Assembly (NCBI GenBank): GCA_005408345.1
Contig: SEMN01000179.1
Span: 186,001-250,000, forward strand
Source of the DNA: Macquaria australasica
Lineage: Eukaryota > Chordata > Actinopteri > Centrarchiformes > Percichthyidae
Length of the DNA stretch: 64,000 bases
Direction of reading: 5' to 3'
Shown here: piece after piece, positions 1 to 11,315 of the stretch
Layout: each line of letters starts with the position of its first letter
Numbering within the stretch: the stretch's first letter is position 1
Notes under the pieces: generated by a model
Databases searched by the model: none
Told to the model about the DNA's origin: nothing
What the model saw: the letters and a program-made list of their open reading frames with translations, nothing else
Translations under genes and position numbers: made by a program

Positions 1-464
1 GCAATTCGGCCACTTGTGGGCAGCATTGACATATCATCACATTTAAGATGATATGGTGAACACATTCAGCAGTTAGGGAGCAACATTGTCACTCATTCAG
101 AGTCGTGTTTTTGGTCACCTGATGAATATAAGTCCAATATTCACTCTCTTTTATCTCTGTTTTTGGTCTCCACCAACTCCTGAGAAAAATAGCTGTCTCT
201 GTTCCCTAGCTAGTCGCTAACTGTGTCTGTCTGCTGTTTGGTGCTGAGTCGGTAGTGTAGAGTCAGTTTTTAGAATTTTTTGACTGAAAGATTGGTGAGA
301 GTGAACCGACAGCTAAAAAATGAGCTCACACTCACTATAAAGCTATGTAGAGGGGAGTTGCAGATTCAGCTGATAATTCTCTGTATGTTCATCACAAGCG
401 ACCCCTTTCACATTGTCATTTGATACATTGTTATTATAAAAATATGGATTATAGCTGCTTTAAC
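1..464 (-). mobile_element. MITE, TTAAAGCTGCA family (copy 1, cut by window edge)
   Basis: A non-coding terminal-inverted-repeat element. It reads in the opposite direction to the best copy at 20404-20939. It starts just inside the GGCCACTTGTGGGCAG block that marks one end of this family and finishes with a decayed terminus, ATAGCTGCTTTAAC. Most of its body matches the copy at 10656-11315, for example the shared phrases GAGTCGTGTTT and ACTCACTATAAA. It has no transposase and would depend on an enzyme supplied elsewhere. The outer terminal repeat lies beyond base 1. Confidence 0.75.
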
Positions 465-1631
465 TGGTAAATCGAGATCTTTGCCTTCATACTTACCTCC
501 CTTGTGGTAAGGAGGGAGCAGGTAAGCGGTCCAGCCCACATTACTGCAGACGATGCACCAATCCACCTGTAAAAGTAAAGTACTTAGTTTACAAAACTAA
601 ATTTTAACAAAAACAAACTAAATTATTTTAAAGTTACCATGCAAAGTCTAGTAAAATAAAAAGAAGACAAGCCGAGCAAAAAACATAAAACCAAAAAAAG
701 CAAATGTAAAAAGTGTGAGTGTCTGTGCTATTCATTGCATAATCCCTTTATTGTTTTCACAGGTAGAGGAAACACCATGTTTCCAGGGGAGAACTAATGA
801 AAACATACAGTAGTATCTTGTTCTTTCCCTGTGTCCCTTTCTCTGTCTCTGATTTGCTTTATTTCTCTCAATTTTTGTCTCACTGTCTCTGTTTTTTTCT
901 CTCTGGAGAAGAGACCACTCAGTAAAACTGATGTATTTTCAAACGTACATGCACTGTGGTTAGTGTGGACCTGTAATTTATTCATTCTTTTATACTTTCT
1001 TCCAGGTAGAGTTTCTGTTTTTCAGCATGACCTGGGTTCACATAGATTGCTAGCTGTGTCTAGACTCATAACCAAAACTCGTGTACGCACAGAGACAGAA
1101 AGATGCGTATGCGTCTTTAAAGCTCTGTGCACACATGGTTCTGTTTAATAAATCTTATCTGGTGAAACACAAAGAAAAGCCTGATTAGCACTCCCACAGT
1201 GAGCCATAAATGGACATGAACACCTGCCTGCTCCGCCTGTCTTTAGACCTGTCAAAGGAAAAATAACAGCAAAGTGGTTATTTGCAAGACTTGTGGGGCT
1301 AGATAAGCAGAGATGATGGCTGGACTACTGAGCAGGCCATGGCATTCAGATGGAACTGCCTATCATGCCAGTGGGGACAGCCCATGTAGGTTAATGCAAG
1401 CAGATAGAATAAAGATATAAGGCCAGGTCAAGATTCCGAGTCTCTGCTCTTTGCTTGGGTGAGAGCAGGATTCAAAGGCAGCTTAAAGGTGTGATAGGTC
1501 AGGGCTAGAGAATGGTGTTGCCTGTCAGAAGGCTCGGTAGATTTATGACGGCACAGCCTGATACCCACTGCAGGGTCTAGTGATAGGTCAAAAGCTCATG
1601 TAACATGAATACTGGGTTTCAATAGGAATGC
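465..1631. other. No gene seen; mostly unique DNA
   Basis: Apart from the Rex3 relic at 497-570, the stretch is AT-rich and appears unique. A pyrimidine-rich run (about 826-906, many CTCTGT units) creates short open frames on both strands that have no protein character. I see no promoter or exon here that I can support. Confidence 0.5.
497..570 (-). pseudogene. Rex3 reverse-transcriptase relic in an exon-like block
   Basis: On the minus strand, bases 566 to 497 form a 70-nt block with a consensus acceptor (pyrimidine-rich stretch then TTTTACAG) and a consensus donor (GGAG then GTAAGT). About 38 bases of it (532-569) match the Rex3 copy at 32547-32584 at roughly 31 of 38 positions. Read in the second frame, it gives IGASSAVMWA, close to IGAASAVMRA in the intact Rex3 frame. 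The simplest reading is an old Rex3 scrap whose flanks happen to look like splice sites. Exonisation is possible but cannot be shown from sequence alone. Confidence 0.55.
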
Positions 1632-2345
1632 TCACCGAAGCTTTGGCACATTTTACTGTGTATTGATAACTAGTTGAAAGTGGGCGTGGCTCAGTTGGAA
1701 AAAGGTGATGTCACATAGTCCATGAACCAATCAGGATTTAGCAACATTTCAATCAAAACATGGTGTCAATCAGTTCTGATCCTACCACACCTACACACTC
1801 CACACAGATACAGTGAGGATTGGAGTGTTAAACTCTTTTTTTAATTTAATGTTATAGACATATATCCACTGATTTTACACATCCAAGTGTGTTTACAGGT
1901 CTTGGGGAGTACTAAAAAAAGTTATATATAGCCTTTAAAGCCTTTTGTTGCTCCAGAGAGAGCTTTGTGAAATCTGATAAATTGACTACAAGTTTGAAAA
2001 TGATAAACGTCTGGGGGTGTGGCGTTAGAAAGGAGTGAGCTTACGAGACTTCTGTAGCCCGCTCCACATTATCTGCTGGAGGCTAGCGGCTCTAGGCTAC
2101 AATAGCCGCTACTAGCGTAACACACCTGAATCTTTGACCGAATTGCCGGTGGTCTAGTTGCATTGTAGGTAATGTAGGTGCCAGGTTATGACAAGGAAGA
2201 AAAATTTGTGGAATAAAAAAGACGATATCTTTGGTTCTGCAGCATCGATTTTGATTTTTTTTTGATAAACTGTCTATCATGAGTCTGCCAGTGTTATAGG
2301 AGTACAATGCTAAGTTTTGACACCAGGTTTTCAGGGGCTTTAAAA
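1632..2345 (+). mobile_element. MITE-like repeat, GCATTGTGGGTAATG family (copy 1)
   Basis: This block matches 17900-18312 over several hundred bases. Shared phrases include AGTGTGTTTACAGGTCTTG, AAATCTGATAAATTGA, GGCTACA followed by TAGC repeats, GACGATATCT and TGGTTCTGCAGCATCGATTT. It ends in GTTTTCAGGGGCTTTAAA, also found at the end of the shorter copy at 3990-4182. It is non-coding; the frames on either strand are decayed or accidental. The left boundary is approximate. Confidence 0.7.
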
Positions 2346-3349
2346 ACGTGTCTGTATCTGTGTGAAAGGCAGGGCGCACAAAGATAGCTGACACGCTGAG
2401 TTCACAAAATTCATATTCATCACCCAGAGAGCCACACTGGCTCTCACAGCAGGCTTTTCAGACGGTAAGGGAGATAGAATGGCAGAGAGGCTTCAGATGT
2501 GCTACTGACGGGTCCACGACTGATAAAAGAGAAAGAGAAGAAGAAGAGAAAAGAGCTGTGAGCGCTCCTGCTTCTCAAACACCACAGTGAATTACAGCAT
2601 CTGAAAAGAAAATGGACTTTTAATAGACACACAGACATGCCGACTCATGCATATGCACGCACTCGCGCGTGAGCACATGCATGTGCACACAAACACACAA
2701 AATGATGTGTCTGTGTCAGCTCCTCCTCTGAATGTAGAGAAATGCGCCAATAGTGGCACTTCTGCTGTCATAAGCGATTTAGGTTCCATAACCACTAAAC
2801 CAAACCTAAACTGAGGCTTGCCAAAAGTGGAGTGAAGGCCCAATATATTTTATTGTAAATGATAAGTGTCCAGCGATTACTGTGTGTGATAAATGTTTCG
2901 CTGTTCAGCCAAAGGCCTCCTGAGCTCAGGTTGCATTTAATAATTTCATCTGTCTGTCAGCAAAGCAACATCTTTTTCCCTGACACGCGCAAGAAAAGGC
3001 ATCATAAATATTCTCTATTTATGACTCTACAACTAAATGGCTTATTTTCTGTACAGGTGCTTACTTGCATTATATCTGCCCGTAAACTGCAACCATTTCT
3101 TATGAGGGTAATCACATGTTTCATAGACGCTGTGATTATCTTTCCTCGACACATCTCTGTATGTTAATAGAAGCCAACAATGAATTTTTAACAACCCCAA
3201 ACTGTCAAAACATCAATATCTCTCCCAGGAAAACAAATACACGCCACTTGTACCAAAGAAGAGAAGGGCAAGAGGTACATCTGTTTAACATTTGCACCTC
3301 CTCCGATATCAGTCACTGTCAGGGGATTCAAACAATGACTCCACTGTCA

Positions 3350-3455
3350 AAGAGAGAGACAGAGAGGATGAAAGACAGGCAGGCTGTCTGACAGAGAAGA
3401 CAAAAGAAACAGGCAGAGTGGCAGAAAGGAAAGAAAGAGAGACAGAGAGCTTTAA
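3350..3455 (+). repeat. Purine-rich low-complexity run
   Basis: The plus strand is almost entirely A and G with repeated AGAGAGACAGAGAG and GAAAGACAGGCAG units. No coding or RNA feature is apparent. Confidence 0.7.
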
Positions 3456-3789
3456 ACTGATTACAACCAGTCTCGGTATTTACACTGAACATCTCTTGCA
3501 GCTGTTTATCTGCTGCTGTGTATACAGAGAATTAGGTTGCAGTGAAGCACCTCTGACACATTTTTTTTCTCTATCTCAAGGTGAGTCATTGAGATTTCAG
3601 TGAAGCTCAGAGCAGCATGTTTGCATAGAAATGTACAAATAAAACCACAGTCTATTTATACATGCTGCTTTAAGATATGGAGCCAGGACAGTGACTTAGA
3701 CTAGACTGACTAGACCAGAACATTGGCATTTTTATATTATATTAAACACTTGTATTAAATCCCTCCCCTCCACGCCACAACTGTGACAG

Positions 3790-3935
3790 AGAATTGAAAC
3801 TGAAAACCACTGTCACTGAAATCAGCATATAAAAACTGTCACTGAAAAAAGGCTAACATGACGAAAAAAATAGAAGATTGTCATTGAGAAACACTGAAAT
3901 GCCTGTGTTTTATTTTTCAGTGGATTTTTTTCAGT
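3790..3935. repeat. Degenerate CACTGAAA repeats in both orientations
   Basis: The unit CACTGAAA recurs near 3812, 3840 and 3890, joined by variants such as GTCATTGAGAAACACTGAAA. The reverse complement TTTTCAGTG appears at about 3915 and 3930, so the patch could fold on itself. It reads like a decayed short tandem or foldback repeat. Confidence 0.5.
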
Positions 3936-3989
3936 GCCATTACAACTTTGTCCAATACAAGTCTTCCAATGCCAACGGTTCCTTCAGTC

Positions 3990-4182
3990 AAATGTGATCA
4001 AACCACACCCACACAGCCTCGATGAAGGAGATCAGAAGCTGAGTTCTGGTGTGTTAAACTCATAGTAAATAATACCTAAAGATGATTTTTTTTTACTTTT
4101 ATTGCTGCTTATGTAGTCATAAATATAAAATGTTATAATGCAATACTTTTTTTAAAGACAAGTTTTCAGGGGCTTTAAAGTC
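3990..4182 (+). mobile_element. MITE-like repeat, GCATTGTGGGTAATG family (short copy)
   Basis: It shares the segment ending GTGTTAAACTC and the terminal phrase GTTTTCAGGGGCTTTAAA with the copy at 1632-2345, but lacks the central 400 or so bases. It is non-coding and internally deleted. Confidence 0.55.
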
Positions 4183-4857
4183 ACAGTGAAACAGATGTTA
4201 GAAGGATAAGGGTGGAGGACAAGGGTTGCCAGCTGAGATCCAAACACACACCTACTGTGATATTCTGCTGCAGTTTTATATGATGGGTGGGGTCAGCTAG
4301 TCACCCTAAATCACATTTAATTGGATAAATGTATGTAACTACCCCTGAGTTCAAGATGAGTCATCAAAAATATTTTTACATATTACAGGAAAAGAGAAGT
4401 GTTTTGATATAAAAATACTGCAAAATTATTTTTTAACACATATTTAGCATGTAAAAAGAGTTTAACAATCAACGCAATGACACGGGATTAGAACTTGGAA
4501 AATTCACTGTGTCTTTGAAGGTGTATGCAGTGTTCACTGGGTACAGACCAAGAAAAAAAAAGATACATTGTTGCTTTTTAGTTCTGCTCCAGTTTGGTTC
4601 ACACTGGCTTGTTACAAATGAACCATTAGGTGTAAATCAAATGGACTGAGACAGTTTTAGTGACTGTCATTCTGCATCATCAAACACCAAGTTGGGAAAA
4701 TCACATTTCTGTGACAGACAGGAAGTTATGCATCACTTCTGCAACAGTGTATTGATCTTGGTCATAAAGAGCTTATAGAGAAATAGGTCATGATGAGCAT
4801 TACTACTAATGATGACTGACGGGTAAAAGCAGGTTGAAAACATGGTGTCCTGCACTG

Positions 4858-5345
4858 TAACATGTGGTGATGGGTTGTTGGGAGTTGGGACACAAATTCA
4901 GCACACGCAAGAAACAGGATGCAGGTTTTTGGATTTAAAAAAAAGGTGGGTTTTTATTTACCAGAAAAATGAGAAAGACCTAAGCAAAGAGATTAATAAC
5001 TGAATTGAACCCTAAAGGAGGTCAACAAAGCAGAGCTGAACTTAAAATACAGCAAACTGAACTGCAACATAACTGACTTCAACTGACCTCAACAAAACAC
5101 AATAAATGACTAACAGACGGAACATATCTACTGGCTGGCCAGACCAATGAAACAGACACAAGGGGTGGACAAAACACAACAAAACACTACAAATAACTGA
5201 ATCAACACTAGACTCTATATTAAAAATGAAAAAATAAAAGAAAATAACTAAACTTGCAAAATTAGCTGCAAAATACACAAACAAAAATACAAAAACAGGC
5301 CAATGATCTGTTTCTGGGTTGAGGCCTACAGTTGAATTAAAAAAC
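4858..5345 (-). other. A-rich strand-asymmetric block, origin unknown
   Basis: The plus strand is strongly A-rich with frequent AACTGA, AACAAA and AAATAC words; T is scarce from about 5030 on. Such one-sided composition is typical of an element's untranslated or terminal region, read here on the minus strand. The long minus-strand frame (5042-5347) is rich in F, V, L and S simply because of composition and shows no domain. I do not recognise the family. Confidence 0.35.
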
Positions 5346-7540
5346 ACTACAGTAATGGATGGTATGTATCATCTCCTACGGCTGCGAGCATTCTGAGTGC
5401 AACTACTGTTTTGGGTGAGCTGATTTCTAATTAATCATGAGTCATTACTTCCTTAATATTAAGGATTTCATTAGATTATTTTGCCCAAATCTCTTGGCGT
5501 TCATGCAGTAGCTTCTGTGAATGATACAGCGGTGCATAATATACTGTAGTTTAACTGTATTTCCCTGGAAACTAAAAGGTCAAACCTAAAAAAAGCATCT
5601 GATAAAAGTCACGAAAAGAAGCAGCATATCACGAACCTATGAAAGAAAAAGGTTCATATCGTGCAATGCAAAGTCAACACAACATTTTGGATTTCCAAGG
5701 AATACAACCACACAGTCCTCCTCTGCCTGCAGGATGTGCACAGCTGTGTCTCTGGGGAATAAAGTTGAAGTTTTTTGGTGTTGTTACAGAATTACATTTG
5801 AAATTGCTTCTTTGTTCTGTTTTTTTTTTTCTGCTGGAATGGAGGCGGAGTGGTGGTGAAAGTGAGACTGCAGAGATGTTTAGGTGATGGAAGTTGGTTC
5901 TTTTTGTTGTTTTTCCCTCCCCTGCTCTTTCTATACAGCTTCTGTCTGCAGTATCACTTCAGAACTCAGTAGGGGTTGCCATAAAGGCAATCTCATATTT
6001 CGCAATGTCTGAAAAGCAATTCAGACATTACAGTACCACTTGGTATTATATATCTATATGTGCAACTGTTTGTGTGTGTGTGTTTGCCAGAACAGTAATA
6101 TTTCACCTTAAAATTGTAAGCATTTAGCTTCTGTTGAGTGCAACAATAAAATATGTTTCTAGGTGATCATTGTCATTAGTAACCAATAGTGTGGTGTGTT
6201 AGCCAAAATTCTTGTGATAACTTAACTTCTAAATTACACCTGGTCCACAGAAAGGTCATTAATATAACAGCATACTGAGCAGCCAAGCAGTGTTCAGACC
6301 ATTCATTTAAATTCTAGTCATTCTTCTCTGGCCTTGGGGAACCTGGACATAAGTCTTCAAATGAAAGCATGAAGTTGCCTTTTACTTCTCGGCCTGCACA
6401 CAACCATCAGTTTTCTTGGCCCATCTTTGGCCTGAATCATGAAGCGAGGTTAGCCAGCTGTCTTTGGTCCAGCTTTGCGATACTGGAAAACCTGAGTTAA
6501 GCCCAATCAAACCAGGAACCTTGGTGACACCTATGCTGCATGGCTCAGAAGTTCACAGGAAAAACTGAGTCATCATTCCAACAGGATCCTGATGTTAAAT
6601 TACATTTGCATTAAAAAGATGAGCAATAAAGAGCAGTAGTGACACGTTTACAGATCACTTTGCCTTTTATGACAGTTATATCCGAGATAGAAGAAACCAT
6701 GGTCCACTTTGGAGGAAGGTTGATCACCCCTTAAATGAATGAGGATTATACCTGCATATTGATTGTGTTCAACTTTATATACTACTGATTTGCTTAACAC
6801 ATTAACACAAGGGGAGCATAAACTCTCAATGGATTATGTTCAGGGGCAACATTTTTTCCAATAAAGAAGGTTCTACCTTTGTGGGGAGGTGGTTGGGGGA
6901 GTGAAGGACTTTGACACCACTGACCAAGGTTTGTGTCCTGAGTCCTGCGTGTGGTTGGGTTTAGGCAACAAACGAAATTTAGATAAGGTTACAGAAGAGC
7001 CATGGGTATCGTGTTTCAAATAACTTTAGACCACAGTCTTTCCCAAGCATTGCACTCCTTTGTCGGACACATGATGGACGGGAAGGATAGCGGATTATGT
7101 AAGGTAAGTTCACATCTTTCTAACTCCACACCCCAAGACTTTTATTATTTTCTAACTTGTAGTCTCCAGCTCCAACCGAATGTTCCATAGCTCCTTCACA
7201 CAAAGAGAAAACATTGGCGATCTAGAAGCTAAAAACATCTCTCTTTCAGACAAACATAAACAAGGGATACACCAAGTACACTTCTCCCACTATGGAAATG
7301 AATGAATGACCTTACGCTTTGGAGGGAATTTAACATTCATTTTAAGTTTGCAATAGAATATTAAGAGAAAGCTGCTTTTTACAGCTACATGCATTACTAG
7401 AATAATTACATAAGCTAATAGACACAAAATAATTTTATTTAATATATTTTATTCCATTCTTTGTAAACAATACGACATCACCATAGCAGCATGTTCCCGT
7501 GTCGTCCAGAAGGTCTGCCTGATTCCATGTGAATGCAGCA
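5346..7540. other. No gene seen; unique DNA with one repeat scrap
   Basis: Apart from the fragment at 6945-7000, nothing recognisable. A small frame at 7002-7190 has a GTAAGT donor-like site near 7101 but no recognised protein. Confidence 0.5.
6945..7000 (+). repeat. Fragment of a dispersed GGTTTAGGCAACAAA repeat
   Basis: The phrase GTTGGGTTTAGGCAACAAA followed by GATAAGGTTA resembles a repeat common in percomorph genomes. Only this short core is recognisable, so boundaries and class are uncertain. Confidence 0.4.
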
Positions 7541-7672
7541 TAGGAGGTGCTGGCTGGTGGATTATATTACCTTTGGACAGAGATCGGCTAGCTGTTTCTC
7601 CCTCCTTCCAGTCTTTATACTAAGGTAAGCTAACCGTCTCCTGGTGGTAGCTTCATATTTAGCATACACCTG
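7541..7672 (-). mobile_element. Fragment of AGTTTGGCATTTTGGG foldback MITE family
   Basis: The run GGTGCTGGCTGGTGG, TTACCTTTGGACAGAG, GGCTAGCTGTTTC, CCAGTCTTTATACTAAGG, AAGCTAACCG and GCTTCATATTTAGCA is the interior of a MITE family I recognise in percomorphs. The copy at 19726-20120 has the termini and a short part of the same interior (CTAAGCTAACCGG, GGCTTCATATTTAG). Here the ends are missing. Confidence 0.6.
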
Positions 7673-8117
7673 GTTTGCTTACGTGCAGACTGAGAAGCAT
7701 GTTCCAGCCTTAGGTTGATAAGGCCCCTGATCACAGGAGGTGATAGTGTCCTCACTGGCAGCCAGCATTAGAATGAAGCCTCAGAGTGGCGGCTGTCATC
7801 AGGTCATAAGGTTTTTATCATCCATTGGCCGATCACTAAAAAGACATCTCCTGCTGGTGTGAAAAATACTTACACACACATCTGTGAATAAAACACAAAT
7901 GTTATGTCTGAATATCGAGTATACAGTATCGTTAGCATGACTTACTTTCAAGAATCCTTGGAATGAGTAGATAAAGAATACACGTTTGGCACTGTAATAT
8001 TGTGCATTGGGAAGAAAATATCTAATTTTTAAATGGGGACTTGGAATGACCTTGTGAAACAGGTGCATTTAAGAGGATGAAGCTAGAAAAGTCCTGTATA
8101 CTTTCTATAGGTGTGTT

Positions 8118-8285
8118 CATGTGGTTGGGTTTCCATGTCTTTATCACACTTAATGATCCCATGTGGTGTTTCATCACTTAGCCATCTATGCATATCCGAG
8201 GTACACAGTTTTCATCAATCCTGTATGCACCGTACATAATAAGTTGAACATGTTTCCATGCATGGTATTTCAATTTCATCATTTC
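8118..8285. mobile_element. Decayed GTTTCCAT-type element fragment
   Basis: GGGTTTCCATGTC and GAACATGTTTCCATGCATG bracket AT-rich non-coding DNA. The GTTTCCAT core is the terminus of the better copy at 29340-29866. Both cores run in the same direction here, so this may be two partial copies. Confidence 0.35.
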
Positions 8286-8757
8286 ATTACCTCACAGACA
8301 CACAATCCAAGTAGCCCATTTGTTCTGTGATATTGTGATTCCAACCCCCCTCAGGGCTATAAGATGCCAGCATTGTCCACATGACACAGCACATGTAGTA
8401 ACATGTCACATTTCCCTCAGACTTCCACAAAGTTATTTTCAAAACTTTTTAAACAAGGTCTGGTTGAATCTTTAAAGAAATACTGACTTAGTCGTCTCTA
8501 AAGAATCAACCAGACCAACTCTTGTCTGGTCTGCTTGCTTTAAGGCTGAATGCACATCAACAGTGCCATTGACGTGTCTGTTATTGATGCACAAATGACA
8601 TCCCACAGAGACCAAGATTGTGACAGCTTTCTCAGAAACACTCAAGCACAATTAGATAGATGGATGATGGATAGATAACAATCCTGCCACTCGCTAAAGG
8701 AAGGAAAGAGAGGGGGCTGGGTACATAACCAAATTATAATTGCTATTTCTTTGGAAT

Positions 8758-8764
<7 letters not shown>

Positions 8765-8840
<76 letters not shown>

Positions 8841-8847
8841 GGGGGGG
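8765..8847 (+). repeat. (GT)n microsatellite ending in G run
   Basis: About 80 bases of nearly pure GT with one interruption (GTTTGT near 8813), ending in seven Gs. The minus-strand frame through it is a Thr-His repeat and not a gene. Confidence 0.97.
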
Positions 8848-8971
8848 TAAAACAGTCCCAGCAGACTATAATCATCTGTAAAGACAGTTGAAGGTGCAAA
8901 TGCAAGCTATTAAAAAAACCTGGATTGCAAGGGACAAATGTCCCAATCAATCAGCCTATGAGCACAAAATT

Positions 8972-8994
8972 AGGGTTAGCTGCACCCTAACCCT
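8972..8994. repeat. Small hairpin with telomere-like arms
   Basis: AGGGTTAG (8972-8979) and its exact reverse complement CTAACCCT (8987-8994) are separated by 7 bases. It could fold, but without a T run or downstream gene there is no reason to call it functional. Confidence 0.6.
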
Positions 8995-9407
8995 TCAGTT
9001 GATAAGCTGTAATGAGTGGAGAGGTGTCTGAAGGCCATCGTCCACTGCAAATGACATTAGCTATGCAGTAAGTGACATGTTAGAGCCTGCAGTTCCATAG
9101 CGATCAATCTGACATCTGTAGGCTTTGCTATTGTATCACCTGATCCACTCTGCAGAAAAGGTGATGACTTTTAATCACTAAAATACTTCTTACAATACAA
9201 CATTTTGTTCCAATATGATGTGTATCATGCACACACACTACACAGAAAGCATAAACCAATCATACACGGTGACAAGTGTCAGTACTTGCAAGGTTCAGAT
9301 CAACCAGTACTACACCATCACTTAAAAAAAGTGCTATGTTTTTCCGGCAGTGATACAACAAGTTGGTATTTCATTGACCTTAGATGAACAAAACCAGCAG
9401 GTGCACT

Positions 9408-9590
9408 TGGCTAGGTTTCCATCCAGATGTTGGAATTTTAAACCAAATTGCGAGAAAATTGACAAAAGAAAATGCAAATGAATGCATGTTTCCATCCACT
9501 ACCGTTATATACTGTTATACTGCCAAATATTAGGAGTTGGTTCGTGGAGATAAACATCTGGTGGTTTAATTATTCTGCACAATAAGCGGT
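9408..9590. mobile_element. Decayed GTTTCCATCCA-type element
   Basis: TAGGTTTCCATCCAGATG starts the segment and a second GTTTCCATCCACT lies at about 9489. AT-rich DNA with AAATTGCGAG and GAAAATTGACAAAAG between them resembles the interiors of GTTTCCAT-type elements. No second inverted terminus is visible, so the copy is partial. Confidence 0.4.
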
Positions 9591-10655
9591 TTCAGAAAAA
9601 GACACACACACACTTACACAAACCTGTCACATCATTTTGAGTTTGATTTCCCTTTTAATTTTTCTCCTCTGTTCAAGCATTGATTTGAACAAAAATACTC
9701 CTCTCTCAGTCTTTGCTAGCCTACAACTCACCACTAAACCTCTCACACAATTTAGATTTTGCCCCATCAGAGAAACAATGGCAAAAGAAGCTGCAGATGC
9801 AGAGAGATTAAAAACATCAATACTTGGCAGAAACACCCAAGATTTGCCCAGAAACAAAGAGTTGATGGGGCTCACTGAGTCGTACCTAACTGAATACAAG
9901 AGAATCATAATTCATTTTTAGGCCTCCTAAGGATTAGATTTACTTGTTGAAAGACCTATCTGATGTTTCAGCATTCCTGTTACGCTCACATCTTATTTCA
10001 GGGTGAGAAATGAAGTTAGTGACACACTGTTTGCATGAGCCGGGTGGAGATCATTTGTCAAAAGGTCACAAAGGTGAGCCTATGTCCTGTGATGAGGTCT
10101 TGTAGCTGGAATTCTGTCATGTGAAGAAAGGTTGGTTAAAGCTTTAAAGAAGTGGACTTGCTCTTATGGCCATATGTAGCATTGAAAGAGTTATCAGTTG
10201 AAATCCTGTACATACTGGCTGTGATCCTTTCTTAGTGCAACACCACTGAAAGAGATCGAGGTCAAAGTGCATTCTAAAGTTTAGTCAAATAGTAAAAAGG
10301 TTCAGCAGTCTGAGTTAGCCGATTCAACTTGGTATTTTCTGAAGTTACATGTACAGTCTTTTTAGTATGAAATGTCCTCTTTGTGTTTCCACTGACAAAT
10401 CCCTGCTCTTACCCCTCATGTTTTGTTGGCATTGCCTTTACTACCTCATTGTTTTGGGTCCCACAGATTCCAAAGCTGGATGTGTACAAATAATATAAAT
10501 AATTGCAAAATCAACCTTTTTGTTTTTTTGCCTTAAATTATTTTCTTATGAACTTATGAGATTGTAAATAGAGGTACTGAAGTCATAACACTCCTCTTTG
10601 CCACAATCTGGGCTTCCACGTTTGAGAACGACATGTATATAAATGACCCAAAAGC

Positions 10656-11315
10656 TTAAACCTGCAATAACAGTTTTTCTGACCACTTGGGGGCAGAAGA
10701 AACAAGTTGTGAACACAGTATTAACATATCATCACCTTTTAAGTTAATATGGCAAATTTGTCAGCAAACATTATCATTCATTTGGAGTCGTGTTTGTGTC
10801 CACCTGATGAATGTAAGTCCAGTATTCACTCTCTTTTAAGCTCTGTTTTTGGGCTCTACCAACTCCTGAGGAAAACATCTGGCTCTTTAGCTTAGCACAA
10901 GCTAGTTGCTAACTGTGTCTGTCTGCTGTGTGGTGCTGAGTAGGGCTGTGCGATATGACAATACAAATTGAGTGATGATAGAAAAACGTCTATCGTTTCA
11001 TATTATGCGCTATCGTTTATTTTGTTGTGTCATAAATCACACTAGTGATCGCACTAGTGTTTCATCATTTGGACAATGCTTTGCGTACTTTTCTTCCATT
11101 TATCACTGAAAACAGTAAAGATGTTGGCTGGACAGCTAAACAATCAGCTGAAACTCACTATAAACCTCTTAATGCCGAGGGGAGCTGCAGAATTGATATG
11201 ATAATGCTAATTCTCTGTAGATTCATTACTACGAGCGACCCCCTTCATATTGTCACATTATTTTCAGTCATTTGATACATTGATATCATCAAAATATCTA
11301 TTATAGATGCTTTAA
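10656..11315 (-). mobile_element. MITE, TTAAAGCTGCA family (copy 2), interrupted
   Basis: It begins with the decayed terminus TTAAACCTGCAATAA followed by GACCACTTGGGGGCAG, and ends in TATAGATGCTTTAAC. The body aligns with 1-464 on both sides of a foreign insert at about 10942-11110. It is non-coding; the frame at 11045-11275 crosses the junction of the two elements and is accidental. Confidence 0.75.
10942..11110 (+). mobile_element. Nested insert starting AGGGCTGTGCGATATGAC
   Basis: The phrase AGGGCTGTGCGATATGAC is absent from the related MITE at 1-464 and interrupts the match right after GGTGCTGAGT. It resembles the end of a widespread fish repeat with the continuation AAAAACGTCTATCGTTTCATA. 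The right boundary is not sharp because no clear target duplication is visible. Confidence 0.55.

Larger units (their letters stand above)
2346..3989. other. No gene seen; unique and low-complexity DNA
   Basis: This stretch holds a CA/GT-rich patch near 2625-2720 (alternating CACACA and GCATGTGC), a purine-rich run (3350-3455) and degenerate CACTGAAA repeats (3790-3935). The short open frames are not protein-like. Confidence 0.5.

Noticed and set aside
7002..7190. Possible first exon starting ATGGGTATCGTGTTT with a GTAAGT near 7101
   Set aside because: It follows a dispersed-repeat scrap, and the peptide has no recognisable domain; a donor-like word alone is not enough.
8758..8850. CRISPR-like or regular spaced repeats
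   Set aside because: All regular repeats in the window are microsatellites without spacers; the DNA is eukaryotic.
8642..8950. Thr-His repeat protein on the minus strand
   Set aside because: Translation of the GT microsatellite.
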